Below are positions 33,357 to 41,551 of a stretch of DNA of 64,000 nucleotides, piece after piece. A program made the translations under genes and the position numbers. The DNA comes from Pseudomonadales bacterium (GTDB lineage Bacteria; Pseudomonadota; Gammaproteobacteria; Pseudomonadales; Azotimanducaceae): the NCBI GenBank assembly GCA_019634925.1, contig JAHCAL010000001.1, positions 248,001 through 312,000 on the forward strand. The letters are read 5' to 3'. How positions within the stretch are numbered: position 1 is the first letter of the stretch; the number at the start of each line of letters is the position of its first letter. The notes below the pieces were generated by a model. That model was not told where the DNA came from. It did no database searches and was given only the letters and a program-made list of their open reading frames with translations.

Positions 33357-36177
33357 AGGCCGCTACGTCGGAGATGACCGGGCCCGCCTCCGGCACCGCC
33401 TCGAACCTGCCCGGCGCATAGATCACCAGATTGCGCCGTTCGAAATCCTCACGCACCTGCGCGAGATAAGCGCGCACCGCCGCCAGGTCGAGCGCTTCGA
33501 CTTCGGCCGCGATGCGCTCGCGGGTGTCGAACGTGGTCACGTCGAGGTCCAGGTCGAGCCACAGCCGGCTGGTCCGGTCGTTGAGGTTCCGGTCCCGCTC
33601 GCGCAGCCGCGCGAGCAGCCCTGCCTGGAAGCGGCGGAAATCGTCAGCCGACATTGCTGCCAGGGCGTCTGCCTGCTCGCCGAGGAACGTGCGGGTCAGG
33701 TCGGTCAGCTGGGCCGCCGACGCCACCGGCGACTGCACGATGAACGCGAGTCCGCCGCGATCGCGCAGGGTCTGGTTGGAGAGCGATACCACGTAGCCGA
33801 GCTGCTGCTCCGTGCGCAGGCTCGTGAAGTACGCCTGGCGCAGGATGGTCGCGGTCAGCGCGCTCATCGCCCGCGCGGCGAGCGATGCCTCGCGGTCCTG
33901 TACGTAGAGCACGATCGCCGCATCCTCGTGGGCGACGTCGATCGGATAGCGGGCGAGTTCGCTCACGGTGCGCACGTCCGGGGCCGGGCGCGGAAATGCC
34001 GCCAGGGGCAGGTGCGCCGCCACGGCCTCGGTGACCGCCCCGGCCGCGGCGGCATCGACGTTGCCGTGGTACAGCCCGAGCACGTTGAAGCGGTCGAAGC
34101 GTGCTGCGCGCCAGCGCGCGAGGTCGGCCGGCGTGACATCGGCGAGCGCGTCGATGAGTGCTTCCGGCGGCCAGCGGTCGGAGAGCAGCAGGTAGTTGAG
34201 CGCGCCGAGCGCCTGGCTGAACGGCCGCTCCTCGCGGTAGTTCTGCCATTCACGCAGCAGCCGTTCGCGCACCACGTCGAACCGGGCGGGCGCGATCTCG
34301 AGACCGCGCAGCCGCTCGAGGACCACGCCGAGCAGTTCGATCTGCTTGTCGTTGTAGCCGTTGATCTGCAGGTCGAAACCGCGCCCGTCGGCGGCGAGCG
34401 AATAGCCGAGCCCGGCGAGGTAAGCCGGGTAGATGTCGGGCGCCAGGGCGTCGTCCACCAGCGCGACCCAGAGCTCGGCCAGCGCGCGGTCGCGCGGGGT
34501 CGCAAGGCCGCCCTCCAGTGCGAGCGACAGCTGCAGGTTGGCGCGCGGCGTGCCGAACGAGGTGTCGCGGTCGAGCCAGAGCGCGAATCCGGGGCGGGTG
34601 GCCGCTGCAGCCGGGCCGGCCGGATCGTCGGCGAGGAGGTCGAGCCGCCCGGGCAGGAACGGGTTGCGTGCCGGCAGTGCGAGCCCGTCGTCGGGTACTT
34701 CGCGGCGCGGCGCTGCGCGCCGTTCCAGCCGGTACGGCACGTCGAACCAGCGTTCGCGCCGGTCGGTCTCTACGTTCCGTCCAGCCACGCTCATGAGCAG
34801 ATTGTCCGGGGTCAGGTACCCGAGGTAGCTCCGGATCAGCTCGCGGTCGAACTCGGTCATGAGGAACGGCGCGATCAGCACGTCCTCCGGCGGGAAGCGC
34901 ATCAGGCGTGGGCCCACCTGGTAGACGAAGCCGGTCGCCGAGGATTTCTCCTGGAAGCGGAAGCCGAGTTCGGCGACCTGCGCCTGCTCGTCGTAGCGCC
35001 ACGCCTCCGGGGGCGTGGTGGCGAGTGCGTCGATGTAGCGGAACAGCAGGTGCGTCACGCCGTCGATGTTCTCCCGGCCGAGCGCCGTGAGTTCGATGTC
35101 GACGTTCACCAGGCTGGTCGACTCGTCCACGTTCCAGGTCCCGGCGGCCAGCGTTTCGATCCAGCCACGCTCGACCAGTGCCTGGTGCAGGCTCCCGGCC
35201 CCTTCGTGACCGAGCAGGTTGGTGATGTAGTTGGCCGGCTTCTGGGCATAGTAGGGATCGAGCGCCGGGACCGGGAAGCTGTACGAGACCTGGTCGCCGT
35301 CCTTGATGGTCTGGTAGCTGAGCACGGCCGGCAGCTGGCCGGGTTCGAACAGCGGTGCGGTGCGGGCGGCCGGACCGATGTCCCGGTCCGGGATCGCGCC
35401 GAACATCGGCCGGACCCAGGCTTCCAGTTCGTCGAGCGACTGGCTCGACAGGGCGACCAGCGCCATCTGGTCGGCCGAATACTGGGTTTCGAACAGCTCG
35501 CGCAGGGCGTCCTGCACGCCGTCGCCGAGCGTCTCGAGGCTGCCGATGTTGAACCGCGCGCGCGGATGCGCCGGGCTGATCGCGGTGGCGAGCACCGCAT
35601 TGCCGCGCCAGCCGTCGTTGCGGATCTGCATCTGGTACTCGGAGTGCACGGCGTTCTTCTCGCGCTCGACGTAGGCGGGATCGAGCCGCGGGGCGATGAA
35701 GAATTGCGCGAACCGGTCCATGGCCGGCTCGAAGTAGGCGGGCTGGATGTCGAAGAAATAGTTGACGTGGTCGCCCGCCGTATAGGCGTTGGTGGACCCG
35801 CCGTGCTGGCTTATGAACTGCTGGTAGGCGTCGACGTCCGGATACTTCTCGGTGCCGATGAACAGCATGTGTTCGAGGAAGTGCGCGAGCCCGGGGAACG
35901 CGTCCGGCTCGTGATAGCTGCCGCGGAACACCACCAGCGAGGCGGCCGCCTTGTCGGTGTTGGGGTCGGACACGAGCAGCACGCGCAGCCGGTTGTCGAG
36001 TTCGAGATAGCGATAGCCGCGGTCGTCGTTCGGGCTCTTGCGGATCTCGGTCGGTACCGCCGCGGATCCCGCCTGGCGCAGATCCGGCGCGCCGGTCTGG
36101 CAGGCGGCCAGCAGCAGGGCGGCGAGCGTGGCGAGCAGCGTGCGGGCGAAGACAGCGGAACGCGAACTGGGTCTCAA
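33340..36177 (-). CDS. M16-family zinc peptidase (pitrilysin/insulinase type), lipoprotein
   Basis: A 945-residue metallopeptidase. The zinc-binding HxxEH motif is HFLEH (His99 to His103), with the third ligand in ENAVHSEYQ. Four M16 half-domains fill the length as in pitrilysin (about 960). The N-terminus is a lipoprotein signal (FARTLLATLAALLLAAC), so the enzyme is probably anchored on the periplasmic face of a membrane, whereas classical pitrilysin is soluble. The TTG at 36177 was chosen because GGAGG lies 8 nt upstream and the signal peptide begins directly after; the frame remains open further upstream. It is divergent from the glycine-zipper/PepSY/two-component cluster. Confidence 0.93.
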   Translation of the reverse strand: MRPSSRSAVFARTLLATLAALLLAACQTGAPDLRQAGSAAVPTEIRKSPNDDRGYRYLELDNRLRVLLVSDPNTDKAAASLVVFRGSYHEPDAFPGLAHFLEHMLFIGTEKYPDVDAYQQFISQHGGSTNAYTAGDHVNYFFDIQPAYFEPAMDRFAQFFIAPRLDPAYVEREKNAVHSEYQMQIRNDGWRGNAVLATAISPAHPRARFNIGSLETLGDGVQDALRELFETQYSADQMALVALSSQSLDELEAWVRPMFGAIPDRDIGPAARTAPLFEPGQLPAVLSYQTIKDGDQVSYSFPVPALDPYYAQKPANYITNLLGHEGAGSLHQALVERGWIETLAAGTWNVDESTSLVNVDIELTALGRENIDGVTHLLFRYIDALATTPPEAWRYDEQAQVAELGFRFQEKSSATGFVYQVGPRLMRFPPEDVLIAPFLMTEFDRELIRSYLGYLTPDNLLMSVAGRNVETDRRERWFDVPYRLERRAAPRREVPDDGLALPARNPFLPGRLDLLADDPAGPAAAATRPGFALWLDRDTSFGTPRANLQLSLALEGGLATPRDRALAELWVALVDDALAPDIYPAYLAGLGYSLAADGRGFDLQINGYNDKQIELLGVVLERLRGLEIAPARFDVVRERLLREWQNYREERPFSQALGALNYLLLSDRWPPEALIDALADVTPADLARWRAARFDRFNVLGLYHGNVDAAAAGAVTEAVAAHLPLAAFPRPAPDVRTVSELARYPIDVAHEDAAIVLYVQDREASLAARAMSALTATILRQAYFTSLRTEQQLGYVVSLSNQTLRDRGGLAFIVQSPVASAAQLTDLTRTFLGEQADALAAMSADDFRRFQAGLLARLRERDRNLNDRTSRLWLDLDLDVTTFDTRERIAAEVEALDLAAVRAYLAQVREDFERRNLVIYAPGRFEAVPEAGPVISDVAAFKRGR

Positions 36178-36280
36178 AACGGGCACCTCCGGAGCGGGGT
36201 CGACGGTCGTTCTGCGCGGCCTGCCGGGGCCCGCGGGGACCCGCGGATTATACGGATCGGGGCCGGGCGGGGCGCGCGAA

Positions 36281-36298
36281 CATTCAGATTTCATTCAG
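36281..36298 (+). promoter_or_regulatory. Putative OmpR-family regulator binding site (direct repeat, 11-bp period)
   Basis: CATTCAG occurs at 36281-36287 and again at 36292-36298, one helical turn apart, the spacing bound by OmpR/PhoP-type dimers. A weak -10 element (GACAAT, about 36310-36315) follows 12 bp later, placing the second half-site over the -35 position. It lies upstream of the glycine-zipper gene and the PhoP-like regulator cluster. Confidence 0.45.
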
Positions 36299-36359
36299 GT
36301 CGCGGAATAGACAATGCCTCCCGTGAACGTGTTCCGTGGAGTTCACCGGAGAAACGAAC

Positions 36360-36887
36360 ATGGCCAGATCACGAAAACTGCTCTCCCTGCTGCTGCCGAC
36401 GCTGCTGGTGCCGTCCCTGGCGATCGCCGGCGGCCGGCATCACGAGGCCCGGGTCCTGTCGAGCAAGCCGATCTACCAGACCGTGAGCTACAGCGTGCCG
36501 GTCGAGCAGTGCCGTTACGAACAGGTCGCCTACCACGAACCGGGCCATCGCTCGGCGACCCCGGCGCTGCTCGGGGCGGTGATCGGCGGCGCGCTCGGCA
36601 ACGCCGTCGGCCACAGCAAGCGCAACAAGCAGGTCGGCGTCGCGGTCGGCGCGGTGCTCGGCGCAAGCGTCGGGTCCGACATCGGCCGGCGCCACCAGAC
36701 CGCCGGCAGCCCGGTGCGCTACGGGACCGAGCGGGTCTGCTCGACCGTGCACGAACAACGCCATGAAGACCAGCTGGTCGGCTATCGGGTAACCTATCGG
36801 TACGCAGGGCAGACCTACGTCACCGACATGGACTACGATCCCGGCCCGACCCTGCCGGTCGTCGTCCACGTCCGCCCCCTCGGATAG
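36360..36887 (+). CDS. Glycine-zipper 2TM-domain envelope protein
   Basis: A 175-residue exported protein with a signal peptide (KLLSLLLPTLLVPSLAIAGG). Its centre (about 66-105) is a glycine zipper (ALLGAVIGGALGNAVGH and VGVAVGAVLGASVGSDIG) as in Rickettsia 17-kDa-antigen/SlyB-like proteins, although no lipobox cysteine is seen. The C-terminal part (CSTVHEQRHEDQLVGYRVTYRYAGQTYVTDM) is the conserved soluble tail of this family. The ATG at 36360 is preceded by GGAGA. It precedes a PepSY protein and a PhoPQ-like pair; SlyB-like genes are classic PhoP targets, consistent with regulation from the direct repeat upstream. Confidence 0.85.
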   Translation: MARSRKLLSLLLPTLLVPSLAIAGGRHHEARVLSSKPIYQTVSYSVPVEQCRYEQVAYHEPGHRSATPALLGAVIGGALGNAVGHSKRNKQVGVAVGAVLGASVGSDIGRRHQTAGSPVRYGTERVCSTVHEQRHEDQLVGYRVTYRYAGQTYVTDMDYDPGPTLPVVVHVRPLG

Positions 36888-36898
36888 TTGGCGATAAT

Positions 36899-36914
36899 TG
36901 GGGTCAGAGTAAGA
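36899..36914. repeat. Solitary tip of the palindromic repeat family
   Basis: TGGGGTCAGAGTAAGA begins 12 nt after the glycine-zipper stop codon. It matches the outer tips of the two long palindromes at 55 and 56 kb (TGGGGTCRGAGTAAAA) but has no inverted partner nearby, so it is a half element or decayed copy. Confidence 0.6.
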
Positions 36915-36973
36915 TCTCACGCCCGCCGGCCCCGTACCAGGAAACAGCGGCGGTGCACCAGGAGACAGACAGG

Positions 36974-37297
36974 ATGAGCGGAAGACACATGATTCGCCGC
37001 TTGCAGACCGGACTCGCGCTGGCCCTCGTCCTGTCGTTGCCGCTCGCCGCCGAAGCCGCCCGACCCCTGTTCGGCAACGGCCAGTTCGAGATCCCCCCGC
37101 CCCAGCAGCAGAGCCTGGTGCGCCCCTCGGGCGTGTCCATGGAACAGGCCGCCAGCATGGTGCAGCGCCAGACCGGCGGCCGCGTCCTCTCGACCACCGC
37201 GGTCGACCGCGGCTTCGAGGTCCGCGTGCTGGTCGACGGCAAACGGGTCAAGAAGGTCTTCGTGGATTCCCGGGGCAACATCCGCGGCGCGGACTGA
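36974..37297 (+). CDS. PepSY-domain periplasmic protein
   Basis: A protein of 107 residues with a signal peptide (GLALALVLSLPLAAEAA) and a C-terminal PepSY-type fold: SMEQAASMVQRQTGGRVLST, then FEVRVLVDGKRVKKVFVDSRGNI. Small PepSY proteins are common directly upstream of two-component systems and are suspected to modulate the sensor or a periplasmic protease. The ATG at 36974 follows GACAGG; ATGs at 36953 and 36989 are alternatives. It is 8 bp upstream of the response regulator. Confidence 0.82.
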   Translation: MSGRHMIRRLQTGLALALVLSLPLAAEAARPLFGNGQFEIPPPQQQSLVRPSGVSMEQAASMVQRQTGGRVLSTTAVDRGFEVRVLVDGKRVKKVFVDSRGNIRGAD

Positions 37298-37305
37298 GAC
37301 TCGTC

Positions 37306-37977
37306 ATGCGCATTCTGGTCGTCGAGGACGAAGCGGACCTCCAGCGCCAGCTGGCCGAGCGCCTGCGCGCCGAAGGTTACGTGCTCGACACCGCCGGTGA
37401 TGGCGCCGAGGGGCTCTACTACGGCAGCGAGTTCGATTACGACGCCGCGATCATCGACCTCGGCCTGCCCAAGCTCGGCGGCATCGAGCTGATCCAGCGG
37501 CTGCGCGCCGCCGACCGGCGCTGGCCGATCCTCGTGCTCACCGCCCGCGGCGACTGGCGCGACAAGGTCGCCGGTCTCGAAGCGGGGGCCGACGACTACC
37601 TCACCAAGCCGTTCCAGATGGAGGAACTGCTCGCGCGCCTGCACGCACTGCTGCGCCGTGCTGCCGGATTCGCCTCGCCGGTGCTCGCATGCGGCCCGGT
37701 CGAACTCGACATGGCCCGCAAGGAGGTCCGCCGCCAGGGCGAGCCGGTGGAAGTCACCGCCTACGAATACAAGGTGCTCGAGTACCTGATGCTCAATCCG
37801 GGCCGCGTGGTCTCGAAGACCGAACTCACCGACCACCTCTACGACCAGGACTTCGAACGCGACAGCAACGTCATCGAAGTCTTCGTGGGCCGCCTGCGCA
37901 AGAAACTCGATCCGTTCAATCCGATCCGCACGATCCGCGGTCAGGGCTACCGCCTGAACGTAGAAGCGGGTGGTTGA
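37306..37977 (+). CDS. OmpR-family response regulator, PhoP-like
   Basis: A 223-residue response regulator. The receiver has the acidic pair at the N-terminus (VVEDEA), phospho-acceptor Asp51 (IIDLGLP) and KPF; the winged helix ends in RTIRGQGYRL with recognition-helix residues ERDSNVIEVFVGRLRKKL. It overlaps the sensor gene by 4 bp (TTGA). Pairing with a PhoQ-like kinase and the PepSY/glycine-zipper neighbours suggests an envelope or cation stress circuit; direct evidence is limited to family resemblance. Confidence 0.93.
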   Translation: MRILVVEDEADLQRQLAERLRAEGYVLDTAGDGAEGLYYGSEFDYDAAIIDLGLPKLGGIELIQRLRAADRRWPILVLTARGDWRDKVAGLEAGADDYLTKPFQMEELLARLHALLRRAAGFASPVLACGPVELDMARKEVRRQGEPVEVTAYEYKVLEYLMLNPGRVVSKTELTDHLYDQDFERDSNVIEVFVGRLRKKLDPFNPIRTIRGQGYRLNVEAGG

Positions 37978-39341
37978 AGACCGGCATTCAGTCGCGCCTG
38001 CTGGTCACCACGGCGGTGGTGCTCGGCAGCTTCCTGACCCTCGCCGGCATCGTCCTGGAGCGCTCGTTCCGCAGCAGCGTGCTGGCCGGCGCCGAGGAAC
38101 AACTGCGTCTCGTCACCTATTCGCTGATGGGTGCGCTCGAGGGTAACGGCGGCAGCCTGTCGATCCCCGAACCGCTGCCCGAGCCGCGCCTGGCGCAACC
38201 GGCGAGCGGCCTCTACGCCTGGATCAGCGACGCCGGGCGCGCCGTACGCTGGCGCTCGCCGTCGAGCCTGTCGCTGCATTCCCCCCACCTCGCCGGACCA
38301 CCGGAATCGGCTGGTGCGCGCCCGTACGCCATGGACGACCGTCCGCTCCTGGCCGGTCAGTTCGACTTCCATTCCGAAACGCGCAACGGCGACGCGCTCC
38401 TGCATCTGCGCTATGCGGTGATCTGGGAAGACCTCGAGGACACCGTGCTCACCTTCCACGTGGCGGTCGACCGCGCGCCGTTCCAGGCGGTGATCGTGGA
38501 CTTCCGCCGCAGCCTCCTGCTCGGGCTCGGTGCGGTGACGCTGCTGTTCGCGCTCGCGCAGTTCCTGGCGGTGCGCTGGGGCCTGCGCCCCCTGCGCACC
38601 ATGGCGCAACAGGTGCGCGAACTGGAACAGGGGCGGCGCGACCGGCTGGGTGCGGACTATCCGGAGGAACTGGAGGGGCTGGCGGAAAATCTCGACCGGT
38701 TCGTCGCGCACGAGGAAGGCCGCCGCAAGCGCTACCGCAAGGCGATGGAGGACCTCGCGCACAGCCTGAAGACCCCGCTCGCCGTGATGCGCAACGCGGT
38801 CGACGAGGTCCCGGACGCGACGCGGGCGCTCCTGGTCGAACAGCTCGAACGCATGCAGAGCACGGTCACGCACCAGCTCTCGCGCGCGTCGGCCAGCGGC
38901 CCGGTGGTGGTCGGGCGCAGCGAGCCGCTCGCTCCGCTCGTGTATCGCCTCGTACGCGCGCTCGGGACCGCGTACCGCGACCGCGGCATCGACGTCCGGG
39001 TCGAGATCGCCGACGCGCTGCGCATCCGCGGCGACGAGCGCGACCTCATGGAACTGCTCGGCAACGTTCTGGAGAATGCATTCAAGTACACGCACTCGAT
39101 CGTCCGGATCCGTGCGTTCCGCGCCGGCGAACTATCGCTCTGGATCGACGACGACGGGCCGGGCCTGGCACCGGAACTGCGCGCGGAGGTCCTGAATCGC
39201 GGCACACGCGCCGACGAACTGCAGCCGGGGCAGGGGATCGGACTCTCGGTGGTGGCGGAACTGGTCGATCTCTACCAGGGGCGGCTCGTGCTCGAGGAGA
39301 GCGATCTCGGCGGACTCAGGGTGCGGATCGAATTGCCCTGA
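37974..39341 (+). CDS. Sensor histidine kinase, PhoQ-like
   Basis: A 455-residue membrane sensor. It has an N-terminal helix (about 9-28), a periplasmic domain (about 30-175), a second helix (about 178-200), a HAMP-like segment, and a DHp helix with AHSLKTPLAV (His263), the HxLKTPL variant typical of PhoQ. The ATP-binding domain has NVLENAFKYT, DDGPGL and GQGIGLSVV. The TTG at 37974 overlaps the regulator stop by 4 bp and gives the expected N-terminus (KTGIQSRLL). The signal is unknown. Confidence 0.92.
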   Translation: MKTGIQSRLLVTTAVVLGSFLTLAGIVLERSFRSSVLAGAEEQLRLVTYSLMGALEGNGGSLSIPEPLPEPRLAQPASGLYAWISDAGRAVRWRSPSSLSLHSPHLAGPPESAGARPYAMDDRPLLAGQFDFHSETRNGDALLHLRYAVIWEDLEDTVLTFHVAVDRAPFQAVIVDFRRSLLLGLGAVTLLFALAQFLAVRWGLRPLRTMAQQVRELEQGRRDRLGADYPEELEGLAENLDRFVAHEEGRRKRYRKAMEDLAHSLKTPLAVMRNAVDEVPDATRALLVEQLERMQSTVTHQLSRASASGPVVVGRSEPLAPLVYRLVRALGTAYRDRGIDVRVEIADALRIRGDERDLMELLGNVLENAFKYTHSIVRIRAFRAGELSLWIDDDGPGLAPELRAEVLNRGTRADELQPGQGIGLSVVAELVDLYQGRLVLEESDLGGLRVRIELP

Positions 39342-39419
39342 CCGGACTGCCGCCGGTTCCACTCATCAACCCATCAATCGGGCCAGCGCCGAACGGGCGA
39401 ATGCCGCGGGAGCGATACC

Positions 39420-40091
39420 ATGGACCTCTACGACGTCATGCACACCACCTTCGCGGCGCGCGACTTCCACGACGAACCGGTGGACGACGCGACGCTCGCG
39501 CGGATCCTCGACCACGCGCGGTTCGCGCCGAGCGGCGGCAACCGGCAGCCGTGGAAGGTGGTCGTGGTGCGTGATGCCGCGACCCGCGCGGCACTCGTGC
39601 CGCTCATCGGGCCGGCCATGCAGCGCTACCTCGCCCAGGTGCGGGCCGGCGAGTCGCCGTACAACACCGTGCACCCGACCCGCCTCAGCGACGCCGACGT
39701 GGCCGCAGTCCCGGTACCCGACGCATTCATCCGCAAGCTCACCCAGGCGCCCGTGCTGCTGTTCGTATTCGTGGACCTGGCCCGGGTCGCCTCGTTCGAC
39801 CGCGATCTGGACCGAGTGGGCGTGATTTCCGGCGGGTCCGTGTATCCGTTCGTGTGGAACATCCTGCTCGCGGCGCGCAACGAGGGGCTGGGCGGCACGC
39901 CCACGACGTTCGCCGCTGAACGGGAACCGGCGTTGCTGCAACTGCTCGGCGTCCCGGCGGGACACGCCTTCGCGGCGATGATCCCGCTGGGCCGGCCGAC
40001 GAAACAGCTGACTCGACTGAGCCGGCGTCCGGTACATGAGTTTGCCGTGCTGGAACGCTGGGATGGTGTCCCGCTCGATGCGCCTGCCTGA
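39420..40091 (+). CDS. Nitroreductase-family flavoprotein
   Basis: A 223-residue FMN-dependent oxidoreductase of the nitroreductase superfamily. Recognisable parts are the N-terminal TTFAARDFHDEPVDDATL, the FMN-phosphate region RFAPSGGNRQPWKVVVV and the later VWNILLAARNEGLGGTP, with PLGRPTK near the end. The substrate is unknown. The ATG at 39420 starts after a 78-bp gap from the sensor kinase; it is convergent with creD. Confidence 0.9.
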   Translation: MDLYDVMHTTFAARDFHDEPVDDATLARILDHARFAPSGGNRQPWKVVVVRDAATRAALVPLIGPAMQRYLAQVRAGESPYNTVHPTRLSDADVAAVPVPDAFIRKLTQAPVLLFVFVDLARVASFDRDLDRVGVISGGSVYPFVWNILLAARNEGLGGTPTTFAAEREPALLQLLGVPAGHAFAAMIPLGRPTKQLTRLSRRPVHEFAVLERWDGVPLDAPA

Positions 40092-40125
40092 TACCCGGCG
40101 ACGATCGACCTGGATGCCGGACGGG

Positions 40126-41499
40126 TCACACGCGATCGCTGACGCTCGCGCGCGGCGCATCGGAAGCCGGCGGGTAGAGACCGTACCAATCCACCCTGCG
40201 GGTCAACCACATGCCGAGCCCCAGAACCAGGAACACCAGACCCGATCCCAGCAACAGCGCGTGGTCTTCGGCATTGAGTACGCCGTAGAGGGTTGCGTAG
40301 AGCAGTGACAGGCCGACGGTGAGCACGGCGCCCCGGGCGCTGCTGTGGAGGATGCTGCGTACATAGCCGCCGATGAGGGCGATACAGGCCACGCTCGACA
40401 GCAGGTAGGCGAGCGCGAATCCAAGATGCTCGGAGAGCGAGAGCAGCAGGAGGTAGAACACGACCAGTCCTGCACCGATGAAGCCGTACTGCACGGGATG
40501 TACGCGAGCCTTCCTCACGATCTCGAAAAGGATGAATCCGGTAAAGGTCAGCACAATGAACAACACGCCATATTTCAGGGACCGTTCGCCTAGGACATAA
40601 GGGTCGACCGGATCGATGAGGCTGACGCCGAGCTGTTGCGTCGCGATACGCGCGCACTGCGACTGCTCCGCCTCGCATTCGGCGAACAGGGCATCGAGAT
40701 TGGTGGCGATCGAGGTGGTCTTCCAGGTCGCGTTGAATCCCTGGTCGGAGACGTCACGGGCAAGCGGCAGGAATGCACCGACGAAGCTGGGATGCGGCCA
40801 GTCCGCGCGCAAGGTGGCCTCCGTGGTCCTACCGACGGGCGTCAGCAGCAGCGTTTCGGTGCCGACCAGTTCGAGCTCGAATCGAAACGGCAGACGCTGT
40901 TCATCCGCCAATTCCGAAATCGTCAGCGGCGCGTGGATTCCCGAGCCCAGCGCACGCGAACCGGTACCCGGCGCAAAAGAGACGTTCGCGCCATTCATGT
41001 GCAGGTCCAGGCTGCCGACGATGCCGCGGATGTCGGCTACTCCGATGGCCATGGTGACGTCACCGAACGTGTAGTCCGTCGGGTCGGCGGTGATCCCGAA
41101 ACGAGGCGGGACCCGGAACTCGCCTTCGACTTCCAGGATCGTGCGATACACGTTGGCCGCGAAGATCCCGCGCCTGCGGGCTTCGGTGCGTATCGTGCCG
41201 GTCATGCGCAAGCTGTCCGGCAGCAGGTGGAGACTGCCGTCCCGGTAGGTCAGGCGCGTGCGTAGCGCCTCGGTGTCGGGATCGATCCACTGGTGGCGCG
41301 TGGCCAACCGGAACGGCACCACGAGGATCGGACCGACGAGGGTCTGCGGTCCGGCCGTGCTGCGCGCGATGTCCTGCCGCACCTCGTGGCTGCGTGCCAT
41401 ACGTTCGTGCACGAGACCTCGAATGCTGCCGAGCACGATGACGAGTACCAGTACCAGTCCGCCGAGGACGAGGCCGCGATAAACCAGCTGCTTCTGCAA
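40126..41499 (-). CDS. creD: Inner-membrane protein CreD
   Basis: A 457-residue membrane protein (450 in Escherichia coli) controlled by CreBC and linked in the family to envelope stress, beta-lactam response and colicin tolerance. An N-terminal helix (VYRGLVLGGLVLVLVIVLGS) precedes a large periplasmic domain, and five to six helices fill the C-terminal third (about 300-445). The TTG at 41499, with GGAG upstream, is preferred because it begins directly before the first helix. It is the last gene of creBCD, 52 bp after creC. Confidence 0.92.
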   Translation of the reverse strand: MQKQLVYRGLVLGGLVLVLVIVLGSIRGLVHERMARSHEVRQDIARSTAGPQTLVGPILVVPFRLATRHQWIDPDTEALRTRLTYRDGSLHLLPDSLRMTGTIRTEARRRGIFAANVYRTILEVEGEFRVPPRFGITADPTDYTFGDVTMAIGVADIRGIVGSLDLHMNGANVSFAPGTGSRALGSGIHAPLTISELADEQRLPFRFELELVGTETLLLTPVGRTTEATLRADWPHPSFVGAFLPLARDVSDQGFNATWKTTSIATNLDALFAECEAEQSQCARIATQQLGVSLIDPVDPYVLGERSLKYGVLFIVLTFTGFILFEIVRKARVHPVQYGFIGAGLVVFYLLLLSLSEHLGFALAYLLSSVACIALIGGYVRSILHSSARGAVLTVGLSLLYATLYGVLNAEDHALLLGSGLVFLVLGLGMWLTRRVDWYGLYPPASDAPRASVSDRV

Positions 41500-41551
41500 G
41501 ATGTTCTCCGGGATGGTCGAGTGCCCGGCAATATGCAGGTCGGATATGGGC

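Noticed and set aside
33145..36486. 1113-codon open frame on the plus strand
   Set aside because: It is antisense to the M16 peptidase, which has HFLEH and a lipoprotein signal; this frame has no domain.
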